Below, piece by piece: positions 17,997 through 27,419 of a DNA stretch of 64,000 nt. The stretch is from Herbaspirillum autotrophicum (lineage in GTDB: Bacteria; Pseudomonadota; Gammaproteobacteria; Burkholderiales; Burkholderiaceae_D), in assembly GCF_001189915.1 (NCBI RefSeq), contig NZ_LFLS01000016.1:62001-126000 (forward strand), in the 5' to 3' direction. The first letter of the stretch is position 1; the number at the start of each line of letters is the position of its first letter. Position numbers and translations under genes: made by a program. The notes below the pieces were generated by a model. The model was not told the origin of the DNA. It saw only the letters and a list, made by a program, of their open reading frames with translations, and did no database searches.

Positions 17997-18862
17997 CAGC
18001 GCTCTCCAAACAGCCCTTGAGGGCGAATCATGATGGTCAGCACCATCGCTACATAAATCAGCACCGTACTGGCGGCCGGGACAAAAATCGAGGAAACGCT
18101 TTGAATCACGCCCACCAGCAAGCCGGCGGCAACCGCACCATAAATTGACCCGAGACCGCCGATCACCAGCACCACAAAAGCAATCGACATCATTTCACTG
18201 CCCATGGTCGAATTCGCGCCCAGCAACGGCAACACCAGTCCGCCTGAAAATCCGGCCAGTCCTGCACCCAATGCAAAACCGGCAGTGACCAGACGGCCGA
18301 CATTGATGCCCAGGCACTGCGCCATCTCGCGTTTATCAATCCCGGCACGGATTTGCGAACCGATGCGGGTACGTTCGATCAGCAACCAGACGGCGACGAT
18401 TGTCAGCGCTGCCATGGCGCTGTTGAATACCAGATAGCGCGGCACATAAGTAAAGCCGAGATCGAATGCGCCTTGCAGCATTTCCGGCGGGCTGACGCTC
18501 AATCCCATGTTGCCCCAGCCGATAATCAGCAGTTGTTCGATGATCAGGGCGGCGCCGAACAGGAACAGCAACTGATAGAGATAAGCCTCTTTCATCAGAT
18601 AGGCCACGCCGAATTTTTCAACGACGATCCCCAGCAATGCCGGTACCAGAAACGACAGCAGCAATGCCACCGGAAACGGCAGGCCGGCGGCCAGCGCGCC
18701 GTAGCAAACATAAGCACCGGCGGCGTAGAACGCGCCATGTGCGAAATTGGGGACGTTCAGCAAGCCCTTGATGATGGACAGTCCGAACGCCATCAACGCA
18801 TACAGCATCCCGGTCGCAAGGCCGTTCAGCAATTGCGCGCCCAGTAATGAAATCATAATCAC
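17996..18862 (-). CDS. Branched-chain amino acid-type ABC transporter permease, LivH-like
   Basis: A 288-residue inner-membrane protein with the LivH features LNGLATGMLYALMAFGLSI at the N-terminus, NFAHGAFYAAGAY and the coupling loop DKREMAQCLGINVGRL, and about eight membrane segments. It follows the binding-protein gene by 97 bp and overlaps the LivM-like gene by one base. Confidence 0.9.
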   Translation of the reverse strand: MIMISLLGAQLLNGLATGMLYALMAFGLSIIKGLLNVPNFAHGAFYAAGAYVCYGALAAGLPFPVALLLSFLVPALLGIVVEKFGVAYLMKEAYLYQLLFLFGAALIIEQLLIIGWGNMGLSVSPPEMLQGAFDLGFTYVPRYLVFNSAMAALTIVAVWLLIERTRIGSQIRAGIDKREMAQCLGINVGRLVTAGFALGAGLAGFSGGLVLPLLGANSTMGSEMMSIAFVVLVIGGLGSIYGAVAAGLLVGVIQSVSSIFVPAASTVLIYVAMVLTIMIRPQGLFGER

Positions 18863-18959
18863 ACCTCAGAATAGATCACGCCGGAACAGACGCCGCGCGT
18901 CGTTTGCCATATCGCTATGGCGCAACGACTGGCGCGGCGCTGCCGCCACCGATTCAACA

Positions 18960-20183
18960 TCAGACTTTACGTTTGCATTCGCTGTATTCCGCTGGCTGCG
19001 GCTTGTCGCCCTGGGCCACGATCCTGGCGAGATCGAATTCGCTCTTGACCGCATCCGGTGTCTTGCATTCCACCACGTAGTAAGGACGTACGGTCTGATG
19101 GGTGCGCGGATCAATCGAAGTGGGGCCGAAGATACTGTCGAATTTCATTCCTTCCAGCGTCTTGATGACCGCGTCGACTTCCACGCTCTTGGCCTTGTTC
19201 ATCGCCATCAGTATGGTGCGGAACGAGTCGTAGCCATAAGCAGCGGCATAGGACGGCACCGACTTGTGCGCCGCGATGTAACGTTCAACGAATTTTTTGT
19301 TGGCCGGGGTATCGATGTCCTGATAGTAGTTCAGGCCGAGAATCATGCCTGAGCGCATTTGCGGCGTCAGCTCGCGCAACTGTTCGACTTCCAGCGTCCA
19401 TGGTCCGACTACCTGGATATTCTTGGCGCCGAAACTGTTGAACTGACGCACCGCCGATACCGCATCGGCACCTGCCGTCAGCAGACAGATGATGTCCGGC
19501 CGGGTCGACAGCGCCTTGGTGAAGTATTGCGTGTATTGCCGTTCGCCGGACGGATGATTGGCATTGCCGACCAGTTCGAAACCCAATTCCTGCGCCGCTA
19601 CCTTGGCGTAATGCAGCAATGACTGGCCGAAGGCGTAGTCCGCCGTCAGTGTGTAGATTTTCTTCTTGTCCGGCATGGTCTTGCGCACGTATTCCAGCGT
19701 GGTACGCAATGCCGTATAGGGATGCGCCGACCATTGGAATGTATAAGGACTGCAACGGGCGCCGGTGAAATCTTCAGAACCGCCGGCCGCATATTGCAAT
19801 ACTTTTTCCTGCTGCGCCACTTCCAGTTCCGCCAGGCCGACCGCACTGGAAAAATTGCCGCCGAAGTATTTCAGTTTGTCCGAGGCGACCGCCTCGGTCA
19901 GCTTGCGCACGCCGGAGGCCGGCTTGCCTTCATCGTCGCGGATGATCAGATTGATCTTGCGCCCGAGCACGGTCGAACCGACTTCTTCCAGCGCCAGTCT
20001 GGCACCGCGTTCCACCAGTTCGCCGGCATAGGCGAAGGTACCGGTCTGTTGCGAGATGACACCCATGGTCAGGGTGCCGGCTGCGCCTTGCGCCCACGCT
20101 ACGCCGCCCAGCGAAGTACTCGCTGCGGCCGCTGCGCCGGCTTTGAGGATGAGACGGCGATTCATGTCTGGTAACTTTTTCAT
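18960..20183 (-). CDS. Periplasmic binding protein of the Liv-type importer, Tat-type signal
   Basis: A 407-residue family 6 (LivJ-like) binding protein. The N-terminus MNRRLILKAGAAAAAS with the cleavage region AWAQG has a twin arginine, so export may be by Tat. The body shows TLTMGVISQQTGTFAYAG at the start of the mature protein, IIRDDEGKPASGVRKL and YTFQWSAHPYTALR. AAGGAAG precedes the ATG at 20183 by about 6 bases. It heads the importer block, 98 bp after the aminotransferase gene. The ligand is unknown: amides, amines and short-chain amino acids are all possible for this family. Confidence 0.9.
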   Translation of the reverse strand: MKKLPDMNRRLILKAGAAAAASTSLGGVAWAQGAAGTLTMGVISQQTGTFAYAGELVERGARLALEEVGSTVLGRKINLIIRDDEGKPASGVRKLTEAVASDKLKYFGGNFSSAVGLAELEVAQQEKVLQYAAGGSEDFTGARCSPYTFQWSAHPYTALRTTLEYVRKTMPDKKKIYTLTADYAFGQSLLHYAKVAAQELGFELVGNANHPSGERQYTQYFTKALSTRPDIICLLTAGADAVSAVRQFNSFGAKNIQVVGPWTLEVEQLRELTPQMRSGMILGLNYYQDIDTPANKKFVERYIAAHKSVPSYAAAYGYDSFRTILMAMNKAKSVEVDAVIKTLEGMKFDSIFGPTSIDPRTHQTVRPYYVVECKTPDAVKSEFDLARIVAQGDKPQPAEYSECKRKV

Positions 20184-20281
20184 ATGGCTTCCTTGGTCGG
20201 TGGAGAGTCGAGAAATGATGCGGTATTTTGTTAATTTTTCTGATTCTGAAAATTGATCGCTGCCATCTTGTTCGCCGGCCG

Positions 20282-21625
20282 CTATGCGGCAATATTTTCA
20301 TCCCATACCGGCAAACCCAATTCCCGCCCGAATGTTTTCAGGGCCTGTTCCAGACGATGCAGCAACAAGTTCATTTCGTCTTCGGTAATAACCAGCGGCG
20401 GCGCCAGCAGTGCTGCATTGTTGTAGGGCGCAATACCGGCGCTGTAGACGATCAGCCGGGCCGCAAAGCAGTGCGCGACGAACCGGCTGTTGGCGTTGAG
20501 TGCCGGATCAATCGGTTTGCGGCTCTCGACGTCACTGACAAATTCAAACCCCCACAACAATCCGCGTCCGCGCACATCCACCATCCACGGATATCTGGCC
20601 GACAGACGGCGCAAGCCGGCTTCCAGTTGCGCACCGCGCGGCGCGACGTTATCCAGCACGGCATTTTTCTGCATGTACTTGAGCACCGCCAGACAAGTCG
20701 CCGCGCTCAGCGGGTTGGCGCTGAAAGTATGGCCGAATGGTGCAGTAGTGCCGTTTTCCCGTAATGCCGCAATCAGCTTGTCACGAAACAGCACCGCGCC
20801 CATCGGCGTGTAGCCGGACGTCATGCCTTTGCCGGTGGCGATCATGTCCGGCACGATGTCATCCTGATCACAGGCGAACCAGCTGCCGGTGCGGCCGACA
20901 CCGGTAATCACTTCATCCGAGATCAGCAAGATGTCATGCCGGTCGCAAATCTCGCGCAAGGCCTTGAGGTAGCCGATCGGCGGTGTCAATGCACCACCGG
21001 CAGCACCGACAATCGGCTCGACGATGATGGCGGCGATTTTGTCGGCGCCATGTTCCTCGATGGCTTTTTCCCAGGCCGCCGCGCCATGCGTCGGCAACGC
21101 CCAGTCAGCCACTGGAAAGCGATACGGGTAGGGCGGTGGCGCCACTGCAAAGGTGTGCAGCAAATCACCATAGTCGGCGCGCCGGGCGGCATGACCCGAC
21201 ATCGAGAGCGAGCCCATGGTCATGCCGTGATAACTGATCTGACGTCCCAGTACATGGGTTTTTCCGGGCTGCCCCTTCTCGCGCCAGTATTGAATCGCGA
21301 CCCGCATCGCCAGTTCGGTTGCTTCCGAGCCGCTGTTGACGAAGAAGACGTGATCGATGTCACCGGGCGCTACCGAGGCCAACAGGTCGGCAAGTTCTTC
21401 GGCGGCAGTGCTGGTGAAATGGGTGCGATAGGTAAAACAGACTTTGGCGGCCTGTTCTTGCATGGCTGCCAGTACTTCGGGTACGCCGTGGCCGATGGAT
21501 ACCGTCATGGCGCCACCGGAGCCATCCAGATAATCGCGCCCTTGTGCATCGTAAATGAAGACGCCCTGTGCCCGGTCTACCTGCGGAACAATGGCGGAAA
21601 GTGGTTGTTTCAAGAGTGCTGACAT
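20282..21625 (-). CDS. Class III PLP aminotransferase (omega-type)
   Basis: A 447-residue aminotransferase of the omega-amine/beta-alanine group. Motifs: YLDGSGGAMTVSIGHG, NSGSEATELAMR, SYHGMTMGSLSMSG, the metal-free cofactor-aspartate motif LLISDEVITGVGRTG and the PLP lysine in IATGKGMTSGYTPMGA. The start at 21625 is preferred over 21640 because AAGGTG lies 8 bases upstream. It is the first gene of the minus-strand operon that continues with the Liv-type importer and the dimethylformamidase-like hydrolase. It probably removes the amino group of the imported compound or of the amine freed by the hydrolase (inference). Confidence 0.88.
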   Translation of the reverse strand: MSALLKQPLSAIVPQVDRAQGVFIYDAQGRDYLDGSGGAMTVSIGHGVPEVLAAMQEQAAKVCFTYRTHFTSTAAEELADLLASVAPGDIDHVFFVNSGSEATELAMRVAIQYWREKGQPGKTHVLGRQISYHGMTMGSLSMSGHAARRADYGDLLHTFAVAPPPYPYRFPVADWALPTHGAAAWEKAIEEHGADKIAAIIVEPIVGAAGGALTPPIGYLKALREICDRHDILLISDEVITGVGRTGSWFACDQDDIVPDMIATGKGMTSGYTPMGAVLFRDKLIAALRENGTTAPFGHTFSANPLSAATCLAVLKYMQKNAVLDNVAPRGAQLEAGLRRLSARYPWMVDVRGRGLLWGFEFVSDVESRKPIDPALNANSRFVAHCFAARLIVYSAGIAPYNNAALLAPPLVITEDEMNLLLHRLEQALKTFGRELGLPVWDENIAA

Positions 21626-21635
21626 GGCTTCACCT

Positions 21636-21649
21636 TGCATACGTATTCA
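21636..21649. promoter_or_regulatory. LacI-type operator 1 (upstream of aminotransferase)
   Basis: TGCATACGTATTCA, one of three near-identical 14 bp palindromes centred on ACGT in the 21626-22031 gap. It lies 10 bases upstream of the aminotransferase start, where a bound repressor would block transcription or early elongation. Confidence 0.75.
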
Positions 21650-21766
21650 ATTCAATATCTGTTGTGGAATTTATATTATTTACACAGATAGTTGATTGAT
21701 ATTAATGGGGAAATATCGTAAGACGGACAAAATATAACTTCATAAAAATGTTTACGCAATTTATTT

Positions 21767-21780
21767 TGAATACGTATTCA
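21767..21780. promoter_or_regulatory. LacI-type operator 2 (mid-gap)
   Basis: TGAATACGTATTCA, a perfect 14 bp palindrome, 131 bp from operator 1. The surrounding DNA is very AT-rich and probably holds the divergent promoters. Confidence 0.78.
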
Positions 21781-21967
21781 CAGATATTTTCAGGATGCTT
21801 TTTGACGGTGCGAGATTTGCGTGAAATCAGTGCACTGCACCAAAATGACTGCGCCCGGACGCGCCGTGAAATAGCCCGACGCAAACAGAATTCTTGCCGC
21901 AGCGCGACAAAATAAAAATGCAAAAATTCTCTTTTTTTAATTTCAAAGCGGTATTACTATCCGGCTG

Positions 21968-21981
21968 TGCATACGTATGCA
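21968..21981. promoter_or_regulatory. LacI-type operator 3 (upstream of lacI-like gene)
   Basis: TGCATACGTATGCA, a perfect palindrome that extends to 16 bp (21967-21982), 201 bp from operator 2 and 50 bp before the LacI start. A repressor bound to two or three of these sites could loop the DNA and control both directions, including its own gene. Confidence 0.8.
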
Positions 21982-22031
21982 CAGTTGTTGAAATCCCCCG
22001 CCGCATGGCGCAATGCTTCTGAAAAAACTTC

Positions 22032-23075
22032 ATGGCGACATCGAAAAAGAAATCTGATACCGGACTGGCAGACAGCATCGCACCGGGAAACGTCACCGCG
22101 AAAGACCTGAGCAATATGCTCGGCATCGCGCAATCGTCGGTATCGCGGGCATTCACGCCGGATTCGCGCATCTCCGATGAATTGCGTCAGCGCATCATTG
22201 CGCTGGCCGATGAGGTCGGCTACCGGCCAAACGCGATTGCCCGTTCGCTCAATACCAAATCGTCCGGCATCGTGGCGCTGGTCATGGGCGACATTACCAA
22301 TCCGTTCTATCCCGAAGTTCTGGAAGCGTTTTCCTACCGGCTGCAAAAAGAGGGCAAGCAATTGCTGCTGTTTGTCGTGCCGCCGGGCCGACAGGCTGAT
22401 GACGTGATGCCGCAAGTGTTGCAGTATCAGATCGACGCCGTGATAGTCACCTCGGCCCACATGTCTTCCCGCACCGCAGACATGTGTTGCCGGCGCGGCA
22501 TCCCGGTCATCTTTCTGAACCGGCGCGTAAAAAACAATTCGGTCTGGTCGGTGTGCTGCAACAACGCCCGCATGGGTGAAAGCGTAGCTGACTATCTGGT
22601 GGAGCGCGGTTATCGCCGGTGCGCCTTCATTGCCGGCGCTGCAAATACCTCCACCAGCAGTGACCGCCGCCGGGGATTCGTCAAGGCACTTGGCCGCCAC
22701 GGCCTGACGCTGGCCGCCAGTCTGGATGGCCACTATACCTACGAAGGCGGCTATGCCGCCGCGCACGCCTTGTTCCGTAACCAAAAAAACGATGTCGATG
22801 CACTGTTCTGCGCCAACGACATCATGGCGCTCGGTGCGCTCGATTATCTGAAGCACGTCGCCAAACTGGCGGTGCCGCACGATGTCGCCGTGGTCGGTTT
22901 CGACGACATCAGGGCGGCGGCGTTTCCGGCCTACAACCTGACCACCGTGCGCCAGCCGACCCAGGAAATGATCGACGTCACCATGCGCCTGCTGGCAGAG
23001 GGCGCGCCGCCGGACCAAGCGGGCAAGGCACTGCATGAAGTCGGCGGCCAGCTGATCACGCGCGGTACTGCCTGA
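22032..23075 (+). CDS. LacI-family regulator, probable repressor at the ATACGTAT operators
   Basis: A 347-residue LacI protein. After a 20-residue leader the helix-turn-helix reads [20 protein letters not shown], the hinge helix is [11 protein letters not shown] and the sensor domain follows ([37 protein letters not shown]). It diverges from the aminotransferase/Liv operon, with three matched palindromes in between, and is followed 70 bp later by the HisD-family gene on the same strand. It most likely represses both transcripts until an island-specific compound binds. It is related to the LacI protein at 12289-13284. Confidence 0.88.
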   Translation: MATSKKKSDTGLADSIAPGNVTAKDLSNMLGIAQSSVSRAFTPDSRISDELRQRIIALADEVGYRPNAIARSLNTKSSGIVALVMGDITNPFYPEVLEAFSYRLQKEGKQLLLFVVPPGRQADDVMPQVLQYQIDAVIVTSAHMSSRTADMCCRRGIPVIFLNRRVKNNSVWSVCCNNARMGESVADYLVERGYRRCAFIAGAANTSTSSDRRRGFVKALGRHGLTLAASLDGHYTYEGGYAAAHALFRNQKNDVDALFCANDIMALGALDYLKHVAKLAVPHDVAVVGFDDIRAAAFPAYNLTTVRQPTQEMIDVTMRLLAEGAPPDQAGKALHEVGGQLITRGTA

Positions 23076-23145
23076 TTTTTCACTCACCCTTGATGCAATC
23101 AACGCCGGTACTGCGCAATCGGTTCCGGCCCAACCTGGAGAAAAC

Positions 23146-24423
23146 ATGATTCGGAATCTGAAGAGCGGCAAGACGGTCGAAGTCAAAGCCGAAATCGATG
23201 CGCAGGTACGCCAGACAGTGGAGGGCATCATTGCCGCCATCGCCGAACGCGGCGACCAGGCAGTGCGTGAATTTTCGCAACGCTTCGATGACTGGAATCC
23301 GGCCAGCTTCCGTCTCAGCCAGGCGGATATCGACGCTTGTATCGCCACATTGTCGCCACAAGTCATCCGCGATATCGAATTCGCGCAAGAACAAATCCGC
23401 CACTTTGCGCAGATTCAAAAAGACGCATTGCGCGACGTTGAAGTGGAAACCTTGCCGGGCGTGATTCTCGGTCACAAGAATATCCCGGTCGACAGCGTCG
23501 GTTGCTATATTCCGGGCGGTAAATATCCATTGGTGGCATCGGCCCACATGAGCGTGTTGACTGCCAAAGTAGCAGGTGTCAGACGCGTGATCGCCGCCGC
23601 CCCACCGTTTGGCGGCAAACCCTCGCCGGCCATCGTCGCCGCCATGCACATGGCGGGCGCCGATGAAATCTATTGCGTCGGCGGCGTACAGGCGATTGCC
23701 GCGATGGCAATCGGCACGGAGCAAATCGCTGGCGTCGACATGATCGTCGGTCCGGGCAATGCGTATGTCGCCGAGGCAAAACGCCAATTGTTCGGACGCG
23801 TCGGTATCGATTTACTGGCCGGGCCGACGGAAACGCTGATCATTGCCGATGACACCTGCGACGTTGAACTCGCGGTGGCCGACTTGCTCGGTCAGGCGGA
23901 ACATGGCGTCAACTCACCGGCCATTCTGCTGACCAATTGTGAACAACTGGCACGCGACACACCGGCAGAAATCGAACGTCAGTTAGCAAAATTGCCGACC
24001 GCCGCCATTGCCGGTGCGGCCTGGCGCGACTATGGCGAAATCATCTTGTGCGACACCTATGAAGAGCTGGTCAGCGAGGGCGACCGCATTGCTTCGGAGC
24101 ACGTGCAAGTCATGACGCGCGATCCGGATTATTTCCTCAAGAACATGCGCAACTATGGCGGCCTGTTCCTCGGCCAGCGCACCAATGTTTCTTATGGCGA
24201 TAAAGTGATCGGCACCAACCACACTTTGCCGACCAAAAAATCGGCGCGATTTACCGGCGGACTGTGGGTCGGAAAATTCATCAAGACCTGCACTTACCAG
24301 CGCATCCTTACCGATGAGGCGTCACTGATGATCGGCGAGTATTGTTCACGGCTCTGTGCATTGGAAGGCTTTGCCGGCCATCAGGAGCAGGCCGACATTC
24401 GTGTGCGGCGTTACGCCAAATGA
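23146..24423 (+). CDS. Histidinol-dehydrogenase-family oxidoreductase, sulfopropanediol dehydrogenase (HpsN)-like
   Basis: A 425-residue Zn/NAD-dependent alcohol dehydrogenase of the HisD family. The zinc and catalytic residues are visible: Gln and His in GQAEHGVNS, Glu-His in ASEHVQVM, Asp in [14 protein letters not shown] and the late His in GFAGHQEQ. The stretch [16 protein letters not shown] is closer, as I recall, to HpsN, which oxidises 2,3-dihydroxypropane-1-sulfonate to sulfolactate in two steps, than to biosynthetic HisD. No his genes and no sulfolactate lyase lie nearby, so neither histidine synthesis nor full sulfonate breakdown is shown. Its stop overlaps the SDR start (ATGA). Confidence 0.8.
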   Translation: MIRNLKSGKTVEVKAEIDAQVRQTVEGIIAAIAERGDQAVREFSQRFDDWNPASFRLSQADIDACIATLSPQVIRDIEFAQEQIRHFAQIQKDALRDVEVETLPGVILGHKNIPVDSVGCYIPGGKYPLVASAHMSVLTAKVAGVRRVIAAAPPFGGKPSPAIVAAMHMAGADEIYCVGGVQAIAAMAIGTEQIAGVDMIVGPGNAYVAEAKRQLFGRVGIDLLAGPTETLIIADDTCDVELAVADLLGQAEHGVNSPAILLTNCEQLARDTPAEIERQLAKLPTAAIAGAAWRDYGEIILCDTYEELVSEGDRIASEHVQVMTRDPDYFLKNMRNYGGLFLGQRTNVSYGDKVIGTNHTLPTKKSARFTGGLWVGKFIKTCTYQRILTDEASLMIGEYCSRLCALEGFAGHQEQADIRVRRYAK

Positions 24424-25169
24424 AGAGCCTTAACGGCAAGGTTGCCGTCGTCACCGGTGCCACCGGCAGCATTGGCGGTGCCATCTGCCACACCCTGGCA
24501 GCTGCCGGATGTGCGGTGGTGGCCGGCTTCAACCGGTCCGCAGCGGCGGCACACACGTTGATCGCGCAGCTGCCGGACAGCGGTCATTGCGCATTGGCAT
24601 TGCCGGTTTCGGATTCGGCGGCACTCGCAGCGGCCGCCGCCAGCGTGGCGGAGCGTTACGGCCGTACCGACATTCTGGTCAACTGCGCCGGCACCACACG
24701 GTTCGTTGAACACAGCGATCTGGATAGCCTGGACGATGCGCTGATTGATGAAATCCTGGCGACCAACGTGCGCGGTCCGTTCGCCGCAGTACGTGCCTTT
24801 CGCTCGTTGCTGTGTGCAGATGGCGACGGCTTGGTCGTCAACATTTCTTCTACCGCCGCCGCATCCGCCATCGGCAGCAATGTCGTGTATTGCGCCTCCA
24901 AAGCGGCCCTCGACAACATGACCAGATCGTTGGGCCGGGCCTTGGCACCCCACATCCGGGTGCTGTCCGTGTCACCCGGGCTGGTCGATACCGATTTTGT
25001 CAAATCGATGGACCCGGCATGGCGCGACCGGCAAAGCAGCAATACGCCGCTGGGCCGGCTGGCACAACCGGAGGAGGTTGCCGATACCGTGCTGGCGGCG
25101 GCATCCTTGCTGACATTCGCTACCGGCAGTGTCTTGTATGTCGACGGCGGGAGGTTGCTGGGACGGTAA
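24420..25169 (+). CDS. Short-chain dehydrogenase/reductase
   Basis: A 249-residue classical SDR. The cofactor motif is [17 protein letters not shown] is the structural motif, and the catalytic Ser and Tyr-x3-Lys are in NISSTAAAS and [10 protein letters not shown]; the C-terminal DGGRLLGR is usual. The start at 24420 overlaps the HisD-family stop by four bases, so both are made together; longer upstream starts would lie inside the previous gene. It probably oxidises or reduces a hydroxyl or keto intermediate of the same unknown pathway. Confidence 0.88.
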   Translation: MKSLNGKVAVVTGATGSIGGAICHTLAAAGCAVVAGFNRSAAAAHTLIAQLPDSGHCALALPVSDSAALAAAAASVAERYGRTDILVNCAGTTRFVEHSDLDSLDDALIDEILATNVRGPFAAVRAFRSLLCADGDGLVVNISSTAAASAIGSNVVYCASKAALDNMTRSLGRALAPHIRVLSVSPGLVDTDFVKSMDPAWRDRQSSNTPLGRLAQPEEVADTVLAAASLLTFATGSVLYVDGGRLLGR

Positions 25170-25199
25170 GGAAGGATGGACATCGCCAACCAGATGCAA

Positions 25200-25229
25200 C
25201 AATGCCCTGAATTGATTTTCAGGGCATTG
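25200..25229. terminator. Bidirectional stem-loop after the SDR gene
   Basis: CAATGCCCTGAA and TTCAGGGCATTG form perfect 12 bp arms with a 6-base loop between the convergent SDR and GntR genes. There is only a weak T-tract, so termination strength is uncertain. Confidence 0.55.
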
Positions 25230-25297
25230 CCGTTGCAACTCACCGCTGGCGTAATTGCATCCTTGCGCCGCCGCTCAGGTCACGGCGAAAACCGGAG

Positions 25298-25999
25298 CTA
25301 GTCGGCCAGCATGCGCGAGCGCGCCACTTCAATGTGGGTATTCAGTGCCGCCAATGCCTGATCGACATCGCGCGTCTTGATGGCAGCGATCAATTCCAGA
25401 TGTTCGGTCATTGAAGGCAACAAGCCTTCCGAAGTCAGAATAGTGTTTTCCAGACGGATCAGGCGAATGCGCAAACTGTTGACGCGATAGATCTCGGAAA
25501 TGATTTCATTGCCGAGCGAATCGATCATCATTTCGTGCAGACCGCCATCGACGGCTTGCGCATCGGTCAGCAACTGGCTGTCAATCGAACGCGATTTGGC
25601 GCGCTTGACGATATCCTTGTGCGCCGCTTCGATCTTTTCCAGATCGGCGTCGGAAACGTTGCGGGTGAATTGGACCACGGCCTCGCGCTCCAGCGTCAAG
25701 CGCAACTGGAATGCATTGCGCACCAGCTTGAGGTCCACATAACACACCTGCAACCCGCGGTTCGGCACGGTCTTGATCAAGCCTTCGGCTTCCAGCCGCG
25801 GCACCATTTCGCGGATCGCGCCAAGCGGCATATCGGTCAGTTGCATCAATTCCCGTTGCGAAAGGAATTGCCCGGGACGAATATTGCCGCTCAATATCTG
25901 CTGCGTAAAACTCTCATAGGCCTGCAAGCGCAGCGGCTTTTCATCCTGGCTGTCGGGTAAGTTATGCTCGACTGGCTTTTTTTTCATGATATTTTCCAT
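25298..25999 (-). CDS. GntR-family (FCD-type) regulator of the fucose-like cluster
   Basis: A GntR protein of about 233 residues. The winged helix (LQAYESFTQQILSGNIRPGQ, then SQRELMQLTDMPLGAIREMV) is followed by an all-helical FCD-type ligand domain. The start is uncertain: ATGs at 26005, 25999 and 25987 are all in frame; 25999 has GCGGA six bases before it, and 25987 has GGAAAA at a usable distance. An operator lies 29 bp upstream of 25999, and three more copies of the same site precede the porin, fucU and aldolase genes. It is therefore the likely, self-regulating controller of the 26-36 kb cluster. Confidence 0.88.
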   Translation of the reverse strand: MENIMKKKPVEHNLPDSQDEKPLRLQAYESFTQQILSGNIRPGQFLSQRELMQLTDMPLGAIREMVPRLEAEGLIKTVPNRGLQVCYVDLKLVRNAFQLRLTLEREAVVQFTRNVSDADLEKIEAAHKDIVKRAKSRSIDSQLLTDAQAVDGGLHEMMIDSLGNEIISEIYRVNSLRIRLIRLENTILTSEGLLPSMTEHLELIAAIKTRDVDQALAALNTHIEVARSRMLAD

Positions 26000-26027
26000 T
26001 TTCATTCCGCGAACGGGCAACTTGTGG

Positions 26028-26046
26028 TCAACATGTTAGCATGCCA
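26028..26046. promoter_or_regulatory. GntR operator A (upstream of gntR-like gene)
   Basis: TCAACATGTTAGCATGCCA contains the ACATGTTAGCATG core shared by four sites in the cluster. Its place just before the GntR start suggests autoregulation. The 26000-26323 gap holds this site, operator B and the porin promoter and leader, and no gene. Confidence 0.75.
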
Positions 26047-26164
26047 CGTCATCGCTTCACCACCGCTATCGCGCCTTCGCGCAGCCTTCTGATATCGCTC
26101 CCGGCTCGCCCCTGTCTGGTGCCATGACCACCGCAGAAATGCAACAACGACGCACAAATAGGCG

Positions 26165-26204
26165 TTGACAATTTATCGCAACTCGCTAACATGTCAGCAC
26201 GTTG
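26165..26204 (+). promoter_or_regulatory. Porin promoter with overlapping GntR operator B
   Basis: TTGACA (26165-26170), a 16 bp spacer and TAACAT (26187-26192) form a good sigma-70 promoter pointing at the porin gene. CTAACATGTCAGCACGTTG (26186-26204), a variant of the shared operator, covers the -10 box, so a bound GntR repressor would block polymerase directly. Confidence 0.75.
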
Positions 26205-26323
26205 CAGCCAACAACCAATTACTTCATTCAGGTTCTGCATACATGTGCCGTCGGCGCCGGGTTCACTTGCGCAACGATGGCATGAATCACATTATAAAAA
26301 TCAACCAGAGGAGACTACAGCAG

Positions 26324-27364
26324 ATGAAACGGATATTAATCGCCGCCGGCCTGATGACCGCGTTCGGCGCGCACGCCCAAAGCAATGTGACGATCTACGG
26401 CATCATCGATAGCAGCGTGCGTTACACCACCAATCAGAATGCTGCCGGCAACGGCAAGCTGGAGCAGACCGACGGCATCCTGAGCGGCAGCCGCATCGGC
26501 TTCAAGGGCGTGGAAGATCTGGGCGGCGGCATGAAAGCCAATTTCGTACTGGAAGCCGGCTTCAACCCCGATACCGGAGCCTCCGGCCAGGGCGGGCGTC
26601 TGTTCGGCCGTCAAAGTACCGTCGGTCTGAGCGGCAGCTACGGCAATGTCATGCTGGGCCGCAAGTACACCGTGGCACATGAAATGATGACCAGCTATGA
26701 AGCGATGTTCTTTGCCAACCAGGCGATTGTCGGCTATCAGGGCGGCAACTATACCGGTCTGCGTCAAGACAACCAGATCCAGTACAACAACAAGTTCGGC
26801 GATTTCACCGTCGCACTGGGCCACACATTCGGCGAACAGGCCGGCAGTACCAAGCGCGGCTCGACCAACGGCGCCACGCTGGCTTATGACAACGGTCCGT
26901 TGCATCTGGGCGGCAGTTATCAGGTCATGAGCGGCATCACGACCGAGTACTTCGGCGTTGCCAATCCGCTCAGCGAACAAAAGGTCTGGTCATTGGGCGG
27001 TACCTATGTGCTGGGTCCGGTCAAATACTACCTCGGCTATACCAACAGCAAACTGGATATCGCCGACTACGCCAACAAGGCTTACTATGTCGGCGCCAAC
27101 GTCACGCTGTCGCCGGCGCTGAGCCTGATCGGCACGGTCACTTACGACAAGATCAAGCATGCCGGCACCGACGGTGGCCGCACCATGGCGGCAGTGATGC
27201 TGGATTACTTCCTGAGCAAGCGCACCGACGTTTACATCGAAGCAGACTTCAACAAGTTCAGCGGCGCCTGGCGCACGCTGGCCAACTCGCCGGGGTTCTC
27301 CACGCCGATGTTTGGTAACGACTCCCGCGTCGGCATCATGACGGGCATTCGTCACACGTTCTAA
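26324..27364 (+). CDS. Gram-negative general porin (Burkholderiales type)
   Basis: A 346-residue outer-membrane porin. The signal peptide ends near residue 19 (AFGAHAQS); the mature protein begins SNVTIYGIIDSSVRY, usual for trimeric 16-strand porins, followed by SRIGFKGVEDLGGGMKA, and it ends in a terminal phenylalanine (GIRHTF) for BAM assembly. The ATG at 26324 follows AGAGGAG; longer upstream readings have no signal peptide. A GntR operator overlaps its promoter, so it is probably induced with the catabolic genes to let the substrate cross the outer membrane. Confidence 0.93.
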   Translation: MKRILIAAGLMTAFGAHAQSNVTIYGIIDSSVRYTTNQNAAGNGKLEQTDGILSGSRIGFKGVEDLGGGMKANFVLEAGFNPDTGASGQGGRLFGRQSTVGLSGSYGNVMLGRKYTVAHEMMTSYEAMFFANQAIVGYQGGNYTGLRQDNQIQYNNKFGDFTVALGHTFGEQAGSTKRGSTNGATLAYDNGPLHLGGSYQVMSGITTEYFGVANPLSEQKVWSLGGTYVLGPVKYYLGYTNSKLDIADYANKAYYVGANVTLSPALSLIGTVTYDKIKHAGTDGGRTMAAVMLDYFLSKRTDVYIEADFNKFSGAWRTLANSPGFSTPMFGNDSRVGIMTGIRHTF

Positions 27365-27370
27365 GTTAAT

Positions 27371-27402
27371 CCGGCGCACATGGCAGTCTGCATGTGTGCC
27401 GG
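27371..27402. terminator. Stem-loop between convergent porin and hydratase genes
   Basis: CCGGCGCACATG and CATGTGTGCCGG pair at 11 of 12 positions around an eight-base loop (GCAGTCTG), 7 bp after the porin stop. There is no long T-run, so it is a probable but unproven bidirectional terminator. Confidence 0.55.
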
Positions 27403-27419
27403 CTTGAGGTCATGCAGCT

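Noticed and set aside
21957-23366. 469-codon minus-strand frame opposite the LacI gene
   Set aside because: The LacI protein on the plus strand has every family motif; the opposite frame is His/Arg/Val-rich shadow and would run through the operators.
23146-24423. Biosynthetic histidinol dehydrogenase (hisD)
   Set aside because: The catalytic residues fit the family, but there are no his genes nearby and the C-terminal motifs and context favour an HpsN-like catabolic paralogue.
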